Below are positions 29,835 through 37,866 of a stretch of DNA of 64,000 bases, piece by piece. Position numbers and translations under genes: made by a program. The stretch covers positions 744,001 through 808,000 of the forward strand of contig NZ_CP029397.2 of assembly GCF_001704615.3 (NCBI RefSeq), given 5' to 3'. The notes beneath the pieces were generated by a model. It did no database searches. It was not told where the DNA came from and was given only the letters and a program-made list of their open reading frames with translations. The DNA is from Acinetobacter defluvii. Lineage in GTDB: Bacteria; Pseudomonadota; Gammaproteobacteria; Pseudomonadales; Moraxellaceae. Position 1 is the first letter of the stretch. Every line of letters starts with the position of its first letter.

Positions 29835-30413
29835 ATGGAAACAAGTCTTGGTTTATGTATCGGCATTGGTTTAAGTGCTGCTTGCGGTTTTCGCGTTTTT
29901 GTACCTTTATTGGTCATGAGTATCGCAGCGTTGATTGGATGGTTTGAACCCATGAAAGGCTTTGAATGGTTAGCCTTACCATCCGTGTGTATTGCTCTGG
30001 GGATCGCAACACTTTGCGAAATTGCAGCATATTACATTCCTTGGGTCGATAATGCTTTAGATAGTATTGCGACACCTGCTGCGATGGTCGCAGGTACATT
30101 AAGCACGATGGCGGTCAGTAGTGGGGAAATGTCTCAATTTGCAGCTTGGGCAGCAGCCATTATTGTAGGAGGTGGTACAGCGACTGCAGTACAAATGAGC
30201 ACAGTTGCAGTACGTGGTGTGTCTACCGCAACAACGGGTGGAATTGCTAATCCCATCGTATCTACTGCTGAATGGATTGGGGCAATCCTAGTATCAATCT
30301 TGTCTTTTCTTGTTCCTGTCTTGGTGGTGATCGTGGGTGTGATAATGATGATTTGGGTTGTACGTTGGGTGCGTTCAAAAAGCAAAAATAAGATTAATCC
30401 ATCAGCCTTATAA
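29835..30413 (+). CDS. DUF4126 domain-containing membrane protein
   Basis: A 192-residue integral membrane protein with hydrophobic segments at about 5-36, 46-68, 80-98, 100-122 and 150-178 and a basic C-terminal tail (RWVRSKSKNK). The pattern GLSAACGFRVFVPLL followed by glycine/alanine-rich helices matches DUF4126. No function is established for the family that I know. It is flanked by terminators or AT-rich gaps, so it is a single-gene unit. Confidence 0.8.
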   Translation: METSLGLCIGIGLSAACGFRVFVPLLVMSIAALIGWFEPMKGFEWLALPSVCIALGIATLCEIAAYYIPWVDNALDSIATPAAMVAGTLSTMAVSSGEMSQFAAWAAAIIVGGGTATAVQMSTVAVRGVSTATTGGIANPIVSTAEWIGAILVSILSFLVPVLVVIVGVIMMIWVVRWVRSKSKNKINPSAL

Positions 30414-30598
30414 ATTGAGAATAATTCAATACTTATCCAGTATTTTTCTTATATATTTTGAAAAATATTAAAATAAAATTTTATCTAAAAAGTTTGATTT
30501 TTATTGATAAAGAGCTTAATTTTAAGTTGTGGTTAAACACATAATTTTTTTATGGTTTTCTTGTTGTTGAATTTTATAAAAATAATTTGGGGAATGAC

Positions 30599-30805
30599 AT
30601 GATTAAATTTATTGTAGATGAAAATCCGTTAGTCAACGGATCATATCAAATGCATAATGCAACCCTCGGCTGTGTGGATATGCCGAAGTTAGATAATCAA
30701 ATTTTAATCGGTTATTTTGCCGATTTTGAACTTGCACATAAAAGAGCCAGAATGAATTGGCCCAAAGAAAAAATAGAGGCATGTAAAAAATGTTGTGTCT
30801 TTTAA
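30599..30805 (+). CDS. small hypothetical protein
   Basis: A 68-residue protein starting MIKFIVDENPLVNGSY and ending CKKCCVF. GGGGAATG precedes the ATG at 30599; the extra four codons from TTG 30587 are unlikely. It is acidic in the N-terminal half, with a cysteine cluster at the very end that could bind metal. I do not recognise the family. A terminator follows. Confidence 0.6.
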   Translation: MIKFIVDENPLVNGSYQMHNATLGCVDMPKLDNQILIGYFADFELAHKRARMNWPKEKIEACKKCCVF

Positions 30806-30812
30806 TCTATTA

Positions 30813-30839
30813 ACCATTTAATTTTAATGGTATTTTTTT
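30813..30839 (+). terminator. terminator
   Basis: Inverted repeat ACCATT / AATGGT followed by ATTTTTTT, directly after the 68-residue hypothetical gene. Confidence 0.75.
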
Positions 30840-30959
30840 GTTTGTTATGCACAAATAGACTTGCGTAAAAATGGGCTATGATTTGTTTATTCATCGGAAA
30901 TTCAAAGGATTAGCCTCAATTAATTGTTAAGATGTTCCTGTTTAACAGGATGAATAACA

Positions 30960-31409
30960 ATGAAAACATTTGATTTAGTGATTCATACACCGAAAAACTT
31001 ACAAGAAGGTGGTGATGAAGCATCAGGGAAATTGACAGCAATTCAAACATTAATCAAATTTGATAATATAAACTGGCGACAACTTTTGGTACGTCAACTT
31101 CAATTTGATGGTGATAATGCGAGTTTTACTGTGACTGATTTGGAAACAGAGCAAACGCTAAAATTAAGCTTAAATGCATTTTCGCGCTCGGCTGATTTAG
31201 AATTTAGAATCGAAAGTGACATTGTGGTTATCACGCCACAAAAAGATGTCTTTGGCTTAATTACGCGTAAAATTAAAGACTACATTGATTTCAAAAATAT
31301 TGATTTTGGTACAGCACGACAATATTTATTATATTTTTTAAATGGTGAAAGTGACGTTTTGGCACAATGCTATAAACAAACTAAAGTTAAGACTTCACTC
31401 AGCCATTAA
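30960..31409 (+). CDS. hypothetical protein
   Basis: A 149-residue soluble protein (starts MKTFDLVIHTPKNLQEGG, ends KTSLSH) with no signal peptide and no motif that I recognise. Charge and hydrophobicity patterns look like a mixed alpha/beta fold. It begins a stretch with no downstream partner and is followed by 1.2 kb of non-coding DNA that carries the duplicated RNA-like unit. Confidence 0.65.
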   Translation: MKTFDLVIHTPKNLQEGGDEASGKLTAIQTLIKFDNINWRQLLVRQLQFDGDNASFTVTDLETEQTLKLSLNAFSRSADLEFRIESDIVVITPQKDVFGLITRKIKDYIDFKNIDFGTARQYLLYFLNGESDVLAQCYKQTKVKTSLSH

Positions 31410-31579
31410 ACTTTTTTGAAAACCTTAAACTGAAGCTTATACAATTTGACGTTAAAAATTCGAAAAAATGATGATTTTAAGCATAAAAAATTAGGTTATT
31501 TTTATAGATTTGGAAAAAAATATGCTTTAAAGCTATTTTTGTGGAAATTTTTTTTAAAATTTTAATGAAAAGGTAAAAC

Positions 31580-31614
31580 TTAGGAAATTAATCCCGCTCA
31601 GATTTGACTATTAT
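31580..31614 (+). promoter_or_regulatory. candidate promoter, copy 1 of the RNA-like unit
   Basis: A 17-nt block TTAGGAAATTAATCCCG (31580-31596) is nearly identical in both copies, followed by a less conserved spacer and a -10-like TATTAT at 31609-31614. No standard -35 hexamer is visible. Conservation of the block while its surroundings diverge suggests that it is functional. Confidence 0.55.
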
Positions 31615-31618
31615 AAAT

Positions 31619-31796
31619 CGCAAGGGTGTGATGGGATCGAAAAGAGTAGCCTGCTACCAGTTGCGTACAACGTGTGTGTAGTACAAATCTACAAGATCTC
31701 GATTCGGCTTAGGACGCTATAGACCAAAAGTTTATAGGCAATAGGATTAAAACTTACCAAGTTTTAATAGTTGAAGTAAACCATATGATGTTTTCC
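31619..31796 (+). ncRNA. candidate structured small RNA, copy 1
   Basis: About 178 nt of strong conservation starting CGCAAGGGTGTGATGGG and ending ATGATGTTTTCC. By eye it folds into a 7-bp stem (31634-31640 with 31699-31705) that encloses three short hairpins (31646-31657, 31660-31671, 31677-31693). Two more hairpins follow (31717-31737 and a 10-bp stem at 31746-31768). The first 163 nt differ from copy 2 at one base only (T at 31690, C in copy 2). No open reading frame is conserved. It is not 6S, tmRNA or RNase P. The orientation rests on the promoter-like block. Confidence 0.7.
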
Positions 31797-32220
31797 CAAA
31801 TACCCTAAAAAATTCTCAGCAAAATTATAAGATAAACAAAAATAGCCATACATTTATCAAGCACCATTTTAGTTTAAAATATACGAGCTATTTTTTGCAT
31901 ACTGTCCATAGAGCATTTTCATTTTTGCTTTTAACTAAATTACTTTTGTCATCAATTTTAATTTCTAATAATCCTTGGCAATTTGCATGCAATTATAAAA
32001 GTTAGTTTGGCATTCAGTAGATATTTTCTAATGTATAGAAGTGTACTACTTCACATTTACATCTAATCTTTGGAAAATTAGAGTTTTGATACAGAAAAAT
32101 ATCTCATTTTTAGCGATAAATAGCGTAAAAAAATGCATAAATCAGGCTTAATTGGAAATTTTTTTTGATATTTATAAAATAGTGAAAAATATTTTCAAAT
32201 TTAGTGAAAATATTGCATTC

Positions 32221-32255
32221 TTAGGGAATTAATCCCGTATTCATTTTACTATGAT
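32221..32255 (+). promoter_or_regulatory. candidate promoter, copy 2 of the RNA-like unit
   Basis: TTAGGGAATTAATCCCG (32221-32237) and a -10-like TATGAT (32250-32255) occupy the same relative positions as in copy 1, while the 13-nt spacer between them differs at many positions. This is the pattern expected of a promoter under selection. Confidence 0.55.
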
Positions 32256-32259
32256 AGAT

Positions 32260-32437
32260 CGCAAGGGTGTGATGGGATCGAAAAGAGTAGCCTGCTACCA
32301 GTTGCGTACAACGTGTGTGTAGTACAAATCCACAAGATCTCGATTCGGCTTAGGACGCTATAGACCAAAAGTTTATAGGCAATAGGATTAAAACTTACCA
32401 AGTTTTAATAGTTGAAGTAAACAACATGATGTTTTCC
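32260..32437 (+). ncRNA. candidate structured small RNA, copy 2
   Basis: A second copy, exactly 641 bases downstream of the first, with the same boundaries: near identity from CGCAAGGG to AAGTAAAC (163 nt, one difference), then a slightly diverged ATGATGTTTTCC end. The single difference (C at 32331) changes one base pair in the third small hairpin. The flanks beyond the unit are unrelated to those of copy 1, so only the unit itself is conserved. Confidence 0.7.
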
Positions 32438-32577
32438 TGAACGCCCCAGAAATTTTAAAAATAAGAAAGATTAAATAAATTGTGTTATGAATTTAAAATG
32501 ATAATTGTTCCTATTAAAAATTACTTTTCTCGTAAAATCAGAATAAATTTTTATAATGTTTAAGTCAAAACCCAATT

Positions 32578-32605
32578 AAATCAAGGTAAAAAATTACCTT
32601 GATTT
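32578..32605 (-). terminator. probable terminator of the lipoprotein gene
   Basis: A 12-bp perfect stem AAATCAAGGTAA / TTACCTTGATTT with a 4-nt loop lies 22 nt past the stop of the leftward lipoprotein gene. The tail on that strand is only moderately T-rich. Confidence 0.6.
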
Positions 32606-32627
32606 AAAATTAATAACAATATGGTGG

Positions 32628-33116
32628 TTATGGATTTGAAATTAAAAGCTGCATCTTTTCAGAGGCTTGCTGTGTCGTTAAAGCAGGAAGCAATGACGGA
32701 TTACTTGGATAAGCTGTTCCATCAAAAGTTAATTGCACTGCGCCTAAACCACGGGATTGGACGATGAGATTTTTCCACCCATGACTTTTTTGTTGGCTGA
32801 CGTAAACTGGTGGGTTAGTCACAGTAGTTTTATTAACCAATTTAAACTGCTGATTTGGTAATCCTTGATAAATTAATAAGGTACAGCCACCAGAACCACA
32901 CCAATCTAAACCTTGTAATAATACCACAGCATCAGATTGACCATCTTGATTTAAGTCATGAAAAGCCGATAGATATTGGGTTTTGTCTTGCGTATATTGA
33001 TATACACTTTGTTGTAAAGTATGTTGCGCAGATGGATGGAGAGTTTTAGGTGATTGTTCGCCTACAGCTGTGCAACCAGTAAGGCATAATATAATGCCTA
33101 AATTTAAAAGTTTCAT
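32628..33116 (-). CDS. hypothetical lipoprotein
   Basis: A 162-residue exported lipoprotein. Signal peptide MKLLNLGIILCLTGC has a clear LTGC lipobox. The mature part includes DLNQDGQSDAVVLLQG, which resembles an EF-hand/FG-GAP-like calcium loop (D-x-N-x-D-G-x-S-D), and a WCGSGGC segment with two cysteines. The cysteines could form a disulfide. It is monocistronic and leftward. The function is unknown. Confidence 0.7.
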   Translation of the reverse strand: MKLLNLGIILCLTGCTAVGEQSPKTLHPSAQHTLQQSVYQYTQDKTQYLSAFHDLNQDGQSDAVVLLQGLDWCGSGGCTLLIYQGLPNQQFKLVNKTTVTNPPVYVSQQKSHGWKNLIVQSRGLGAVQLTFDGTAYPSNPSLLPALTTQQASEKMQLLISNP

Positions 33117-33285
33117 CTTTATATAACTGTTTAAATACCCTATTTAGTCAGCCTATTATACAAACTTTTATTGATGCTACTTACCAAACTTGATCCGAAT
33201 CCACAACTGATGAATCAATTAAACAATTTAAACTTAGTAAAAATGCTAAATTTAGTTCTAGGTATTTTAATTGAAAATTGAGAGT

Positions 33286-34134
33286 ATGAATAAGATGAAA
33301 ATCCTTGAAAAACTACTTTCAACACATGCATTGCTTCGTCGAATGATTATTCTCTTGATTATTTTCATTTGGGGATGGATCGATATTGTGACAGGTTATG
33401 AATACTCTTTTGCAGTCTTTTATTTAGTGCCGATTTCAATTGCAGCTTGGTTTGATAATAAAAAAGTAACGATCATCACTATTCTTGTTTCAGGTTTGAC
33501 TTGGTTGTATGCAGATTTTATTTCTGGACATCAATATAAACATATTGCTGCTCCTTATTGGAATGCGATTGCACGTTTAGGTTTTTTTAGTGTTGTGGCT
33601 TTTCTATTAATCAAAGTACGTGAAAATTTAACTGCAATGACCAGGATGGCGATGCAAGACAATTTAACAACTTTAAATAATACACGTGCTTTTGCTATTC
33701 AATACCAGCAACTACGCGAAGGTAAAATCAGAGGAAGGCAAAAAATAGCGGTAGCATTGATTGATATGGATGGCTTTAAAGCAGTCAATGATCAACATGG
33801 TCATAGTAAAGGTGATGATGTGCTGATTACATTTGCACAGGTTTTAAAAAGTGTAGCACGTTCAAGTGATATTGTGGCGCGTATGGGCGGTGATGAATTT
33901 ATTATGCTCCTCAAAGATACTGATCAAAAAGGTGCAGAGGTTTTTGAAACACGCTTACGTGAAGCTTTTTTAATGAGTGGTTTGAAACGTCAATACGGTG
34001 TAGATTTTAGTATGGGGATTCGTATTTTTGATGAATTGCCTAAAAATTTAGACGATGCTACTCATCAAGCAGATCAGTTAATGTATCAGTCTAAAGCACA
34101 CGGCAAATCACAAACTACGATCTGTATGGCTTAA
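33286..34134 (+). CDS. membrane diguanylate cyclase (GGDEF)
   Basis: It synthesises cyclic di-GMP from two GTP. From the ATG at 33286 (GAGAGT upstream) the protein has 282 residues: hydrophobic segments at about 17-35, 41-55, 61-77 and 94-112, then a GGDEF domain. The active-site motif GGDEF is intact (about 201-205) and an RxxD inhibitory site (RSSD) lies five residues before it, so product inhibition is expected. There is no separate sensor domain; the membrane part may sense. A longer frame from TTG 33271 is less likely. Confidence 0.9.
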   Translation: MNKMKILEKLLSTHALLRRMIILLIIFIWGWIDIVTGYEYSFAVFYLVPISIAAWFDNKKVTIITILVSGLTWLYADFISGHQYKHIAAPYWNAIARLGFFSVVAFLLIKVRENLTAMTRMAMQDNLTTLNNTRAFAIQYQQLREGKIRGRQKIAVALIDMDGFKAVNDQHGHSKGDDVLITFAQVLKSVARSSDIVARMGGDEFIMLLKDTDQKGAEVFETRLREAFLMSGLKRQYGVDFSMGIRIFDELPKNLDDATHQADQLMYQSKAHGKSQTTICMA

Positions 34135-34152
34135 TATCGAATCTAATGCTTA

Positions 34153-34904
34153 TATTTTAGGGGCTTAGGAAGTAAACATATCTAAATTATATGGTAACTT
34201 CCTAATATGAAACATAGAAATAGATACTATTTGCGTTCTAAAATTACAGAAGCGAAATTCAGACAGATTATTCGCTTTTTTGCCATGGATTTTACTGCTA
34301 CAGACACCGCTGAATTAACCAATATTTCTGTCCGATCTATCAATTCTATCTTCATCAAAATTCGTCATAAAATAGCCCAAGCTTGTGAAGAAATTTCTCC
34401 TTTTGAAGGTGTGGTTGAGCTTGATGAATCTTACTTTGGGGCACGTCGTGTTCGTGGTAAACGGGGACGTGGTGCTTCAGGAAAAACGATCGTTTTTGGA
34501 TTACTAAAACGAGAAGGTAATGTCTATACAGAAATTATATCTGATTGCTCCAAAGTCACGCTGCAAGGGATTGTCAGAGGTCATATTGAGCTGGACTCAG
34601 TGATTAATACTGATGGATGGCGTGGTTATGATGGTCTGGTAGATTTGGGCTTCAATAAGCATTTACGTGTTAATCATGGCAACAATGAGTTTGCATGTGG
34701 TGATCGGCATATAAACGGGATTGAATCATTTTGGGGATATGCAAAAAAGCGTTTAATTAAATTCAATGGAATTGACAAGAAAATGTTTTATCTGCATCTT
34801 AAAGAGACGGAGTATCGCTTCAATCATCGGCACAATAATTTGTACCTCAATTTGCTTAAACTACTCCGTGAAAATCCTCTTTAGCTTCCTAAGCCCCTAT
34901 TTTA
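34153..34904. mobile_element. IS1595-family insertion sequence with flanking direct repeat
   Basis: A 738-bp element (34160-34897) is bounded by inverted repeats GGGGCTTAGGAAG (34160-34172) and CTTCCTAAGCCCC (34885-34897). A 7-bp direct repeat TATTTTA flanks it (34153-34159 and 34898-34904); family members usually give 8 bp. The single transposase gene is intact. It inserted between the diguanylate cyclase gene and rluA without breaking either. Confidence 0.88.
34207..34884 (+). CDS. IS1595-family transposase (ISXO2-like)
   Basis: A 225-residue DDE-type transposase of the ISXO2/IS1016 group. It has an N-terminal helix-turn-helix (about 25-55, DTAELTNISVRSINSIF), then the catalytic domain with VVELDESYFGARRVRGKRG, the second Asp in VINTDGWRGYD, and the C-terminal HINGIESFWGYAKKRL where the last acidic residue lies. 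It is complete and ends in the right inverted repeat of its element. Start ATG 34207. Confidence 0.9.
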   Translation: MKHRNRYYLRSKITEAKFRQIIRFFAMDFTATDTAELTNISVRSINSIFIKIRHKIAQACEEISPFEGVVELDESYFGARRVRGKRGRGASGKTIVFGLLKREGNVYTEIISDCSKVTLQGIVRGHIELDSVINTDGWRGYDGLVDLGFNKHLRVNHGNNEFACGDRHINGIESFWGYAKKRLIKFNGIDKKMFYLHLKETEYRFNHRHNNLYLNLLKLLRENPL

Positions 34905-34982
34905 TTTACGATCAGTGTTGATAAATTTTGTATTTAGAAATTAAAATTCGCTCCTGATTTAAGTTAAAAATTGGTTTTTACC

Positions 34983-35648
34983 ATGCCTTTAGATGATAAC
35001 TTTGTGTATATGCCTCCTCAAGAGCCACTTAAAATTTTGTATGAAGATGCGGATTTGGTGGTGATTGAAAAGCCAGCAGGTTTGTTATCTGTTCCAGGAC
35101 GCTTGCCTGAGCATCATGATAGTGCCTATTTTCGTGTATTAGATAAATTTCCAAACGCAAAAATTACTCACCGTTTAGATATGGCGACGTCAGGGATTCT
35201 TATGTTTGCTAAACATCGAGATGCGGAAGTGGCTGTCAGTAAAATGTTTCAAGCCAGAAGCGTACACAAAAACTATATTGCTTTGGTTCAGGGGCGGTTG
35301 TTAGGTGAGGGCAGTGTGGATGTGCCTTTGATTACTGATTGGGAGAATCGTCCTCGTCAGATGGTTCATTTTGAGTTAGGAAAGCCAGCAAAAACCTTGT
35401 ACCAAGCGCTAAGTTATGATGTAGAACAAGCGATTACTCGTGTTTTGCTGACGCCTATTACTGGACGTTCACATCAGCTACGTGTGCATATGATGCATAT
35501 TGGGCATCCAATTACAGGGGATAAAATTTATCACCCTGAACCTAGCCGTAGCCCATTAAAACGAATGGCTTTACATGCCAGTTATTTGGCATTTACTCAG
35601 CCTTTAAGCGGTGAGCAGGTTGAGATTCAGGGGAATGTGCCTTTTTAG
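34983..35648 (+). CDS. rluA: RluA-family pseudouridine synthase
   Basis: A 221-residue enzyme without an S4 domain. The size and the motif HRLDMATSGILMFAK (catalytic Asp in the HRLD motif) fit RluA, which modifies 23S rRNA U746 and tRNA U32. The C-terminal ITGRSHQLRVHMMHIGHPI is the usual substrate-binding segment. ATG 34983 is chosen over TTG 34971; neither has a strong ribosome binding site. The IS1595 element inserted about 85 bp upstream may have changed its expression. Confidence 0.85.
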   Translation: MPLDDNFVYMPPQEPLKILYEDADLVVIEKPAGLLSVPGRLPEHHDSAYFRVLDKFPNAKITHRLDMATSGILMFAKHRDAEVAVSKMFQARSVHKNYIALVQGRLLGEGSVDVPLITDWENRPRQMVHFELGKPAKTLYQALSYDVEQAITRVLLTPITGRSHQLRVHMMHIGHPITGDKIYHPEPSRSPLKRMALHASYLAFTQPLSGEQVEIQGNVPF

Positions 35649-35679
35649 TCATAGCGTTGATTTAAATATACGCTATGAC
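35648..35679. repeat. inverted repeat at the rluA 3' end
   Basis: A 10-bp perfect stem GTCATAGCGT / ACGCTATGAC with a 12-nt loop begins on the last base of rluA and lies about 100 bp beyond the end of convergent smpB. No good T tract follows on either strand, so it may be a transcript-end stabiliser. Confidence 0.45.
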
Positions 35680-35775
35680 GCATTGAATGAGATTATAAAA
35701 AACACCAGTAAAAACGTATATGTTTCCCTTATTGCGATACGTTATTCGGGGAAATCACATTTTTATTTAAGCTCA

Positions 35776-36252
35776 TTATTTATGAAAAATACGCGCTTTA
35801 TCTCGTTGCCAATCACGGTCTTTTTCAGTGGCACGTTTGTCATGCAACTGCTTACCTTTTACCAAAGCAATTTCAATTTTAACCAAATGACCTTTCCAAT
35901 AACAGGCTAAAGGTACACAAGAGTAGCCTTTTTGATTGACGGCACCTTGTAGTTTTTCGATTTCACGCTTAGAAAGCAGTAGCTTACGTGTACGAGTTGC
36001 TTCAGGAACAACATGTGTAGACGCAGACAACAGCGGTTGAATCTGTGAACCAAACAAAAATGCTTCGTTATTTTTAAAAATAATATAACTTTCGGTAATG
36101 GTCATACGTCCAGCACGTAAAGATTTGACTTCCCAACCTTGTAAAGCCAAACCTGCTTCAAATTTTTCCTCAATAAAATAATCATGGCGAGCACGTTTAT
36201 TTTGTGCAATGGTGCCACTATTATTTTTCTTTACCACAATATTTTTAGACAT
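35776..36252 (-). CDS. smpB: SsrA-binding protein SmpB
   Basis: The tmRNA partner in trans-translation (158 residues). The conserved core [18 protein letters not shown], then [11 protein letters not shown], and the basic C-terminal tail ([17 protein letters not shown]) that enters the decoding centre are present. It is leftward and divergent from coaD. The tmRNA gene itself is not in this window. Confidence 0.96.
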   Translation of the reverse strand: MSKNIVVKKNNSGTIAQNKRARHDYFIEEKFEAGLALQGWEVKSLRAGRMTITESYIIFKNNEAFLFGSQIQPLLSASTHVVPEATRTRKLLLSKREIEKLQGAVNQKGYSCVPLACYWKGHLVKIEIALVKGKQLHDKRATEKDRDWQRDKARIFHK

Positions 36253-36387
36253 AATTCAAAAATTCCAAGATTAATCCTATTTTGCCTCAAACTTGACTGT
36301 AGGTGAAGTGCTTTCATTTGCAATGAGATGGTTCGCTTAAAAATAAGTTTTTGTTAAACTATATGCCTACATAAACAACTAGAGTAA

Positions 36388-36885
<498 letters not shown>

Positions 36886-36886
36886 A

Positions 36887-37150
36887 GTGTCTTTATATAT
36901 AACTGATGAATGCATCAACTGTGATGTGTGTGAGCCTGTTTGTCCAAATGAGGCGATTTTCATGGGTGAAGTCATTTATGAAATTAATCCTGATTTGTGT
37001 ACAGAATGTGTGGGGCATCATGATCAGCCACAGTGTGCCTTATTTTGTCCTGTAGATTGTATTCCTTCCGATCCAAATCATGAAGAGAGCCAAGAGCAGT
37101 TGATGGATAAGTATAAAAAACTAATTGCTCAAAAAAGTGCGAGCAATTGA
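36887..37150 (+). CDS. YfhL-family 2[4Fe-4S] ferredoxin
   Basis: An 87-residue ferredoxin starting at GTG 36887 (SLYITDEC). AAGG lies nine bases upstream inside coaD, and an upstream ATG extension would overlap coaD. Cluster cysteines: CINCDVCEPVCP for one cluster, and CTEC plus the spaced QCALFCPVDC for the other, the insertion typical of YfhL/Alvin-type ferredoxins. It likely serves as a low-potential electron carrier; the partner is unknown. Its stop lies about 30 nt before the RNase P RNA. Confidence 0.92.
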   Translation: MSLYITDECINCDVCEPVCPNEAIFMGEVIYEINPDLCTECVGHHDQPQCALFCPVDCIPSDPNHEESQEQLMDKYKKLIAQKSASN

Positions 37151-37178
37151 GTTGAAAATTTGCTAATATGCGCCCCTT

Positions 37179-37557
<379 letters not shown>

Positions 37558-37580
37558 AAATAAATTTTTAAAATTAGTGC

Positions 37581-37609
37581 TTGACGTAGTGGTGATTACA
37601 ACACATAAT
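37581..37609 (+). promoter_or_regulatory. promoter of the tRNA-Met gene
   Basis: TTGACG (37581-37586) and CATAAT (37604-37609) with a 17-bp spacer, 15 bases before the tRNA. The spacing and sequence fit a sigma-70 promoter, and GCGCGC follows the -10 as in stringently controlled stable-RNA promoters. Confidence 0.85.
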
Positions 37610-37624
37610 GCGCGCACAGTTTAC

Positions 37625-37701
37625 GGCTATGTAGCTCAGTTGGTTAGAGCACAGCACTCATAATGCTGGGGTCACAGGTTCAAGTCCCGTCATAGCCACC
37701 A
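37625..37701 (+). tRNA. tRNA-Met (CAT), elongator type
   Basis: A 77-nt gene beginning GGCTATGTAGCTCAGTTGG and ending with an encoded CCA. The acceptor stem GGCTATG / CATAGCC is perfect. The anticodon CAT is at 37659-37661. The first pair G-C and the ordinary D arm identify an elongator rather than an initiator tRNA (the initiator has a C-A mismatch at position 1-72). Conversion to tRNA-Ile2 by lysidine is unlikely given these identity elements, though not excluded by eye. Confidence 0.95.
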
Positions 37702-37708
37702 TTTTTAT

Positions 37709-37738
37709 AGACCACGTTCCAAAACGTGGTCTTTTTTT
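37709..37738 (+). terminator. tRNA-Met terminator
   Basis: Stem AGACCACGTT / AACGTGGTCT with a CCAA loop and seven T, eight bases after the tRNA. Confidence 0.95.
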
Positions 37739-37823
37739 ATTTGGCTTGATCTTGGGCTTTCTATAAGTTTTCGGCTTATTGAGCTGTTAACGATTAAGAA
37801 GAAATAAGAAGAAGCGTTGAAAT

Positions 37824-37853
37824 AAAAAACGCTCGAATGATCGAGCGTTTTTT
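37824..37853 (-). terminator. terminator of the acyl-CoA dehydrogenase gene
   Basis: Stem AAAAAACGCTCGA / TCGAGCGTTTTTT with an ATGA loop. It has T runs on both strands and lies 14 bases past the stop of the leftward acyl-CoA dehydrogenase gene. Confidence 0.92.
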
Positions 37854-37866
37854 ATTTCGAATGAAA

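Larger units (their letters stand above)
31410..32627. other. 1.2-kb region without protein genes, carrying a duplicated RNA-like unit
   Basis: No reading frame longer than a few dozen codons with coding character is present. The region contains two copies of a conserved unit (promoter-like block plus about 178 nt, 641 bases apart) embedded in unrelated AT-rich DNA. The sequence between the copies (31800-32220) shows no gene. Confidence 0.75.

Noticed and set aside
31619..32437. Duplicated unit as 6S RNA, tmRNA or RNase P RNA
   Set aside because: 6S needs paired ends around a central bubble, and the ends here do not pair. There is no tRNA-Ala-like end or tag frame for tmRNA. RNase P RNA is clearly at 37179.
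31619..32437. Duplicated unit as a miniature transposon (MITE)
   Set aside because: No terminal inverted repeats or target duplications flank either copy, and the conserved part begins with a promoter-like block.
35611..35910. 99-residue plus-strand frame between rluA and smpB
   Set aside because: It overlaps the ends of both convergent genes and lacks a recognisable domain; both overlapped genes are well supported.
37625..37701. Initiator tRNA-Met
   Set aside because: The first acceptor pair is G-C and the stem is perfect; initiator tRNAs carry an unpaired 1-72 position.
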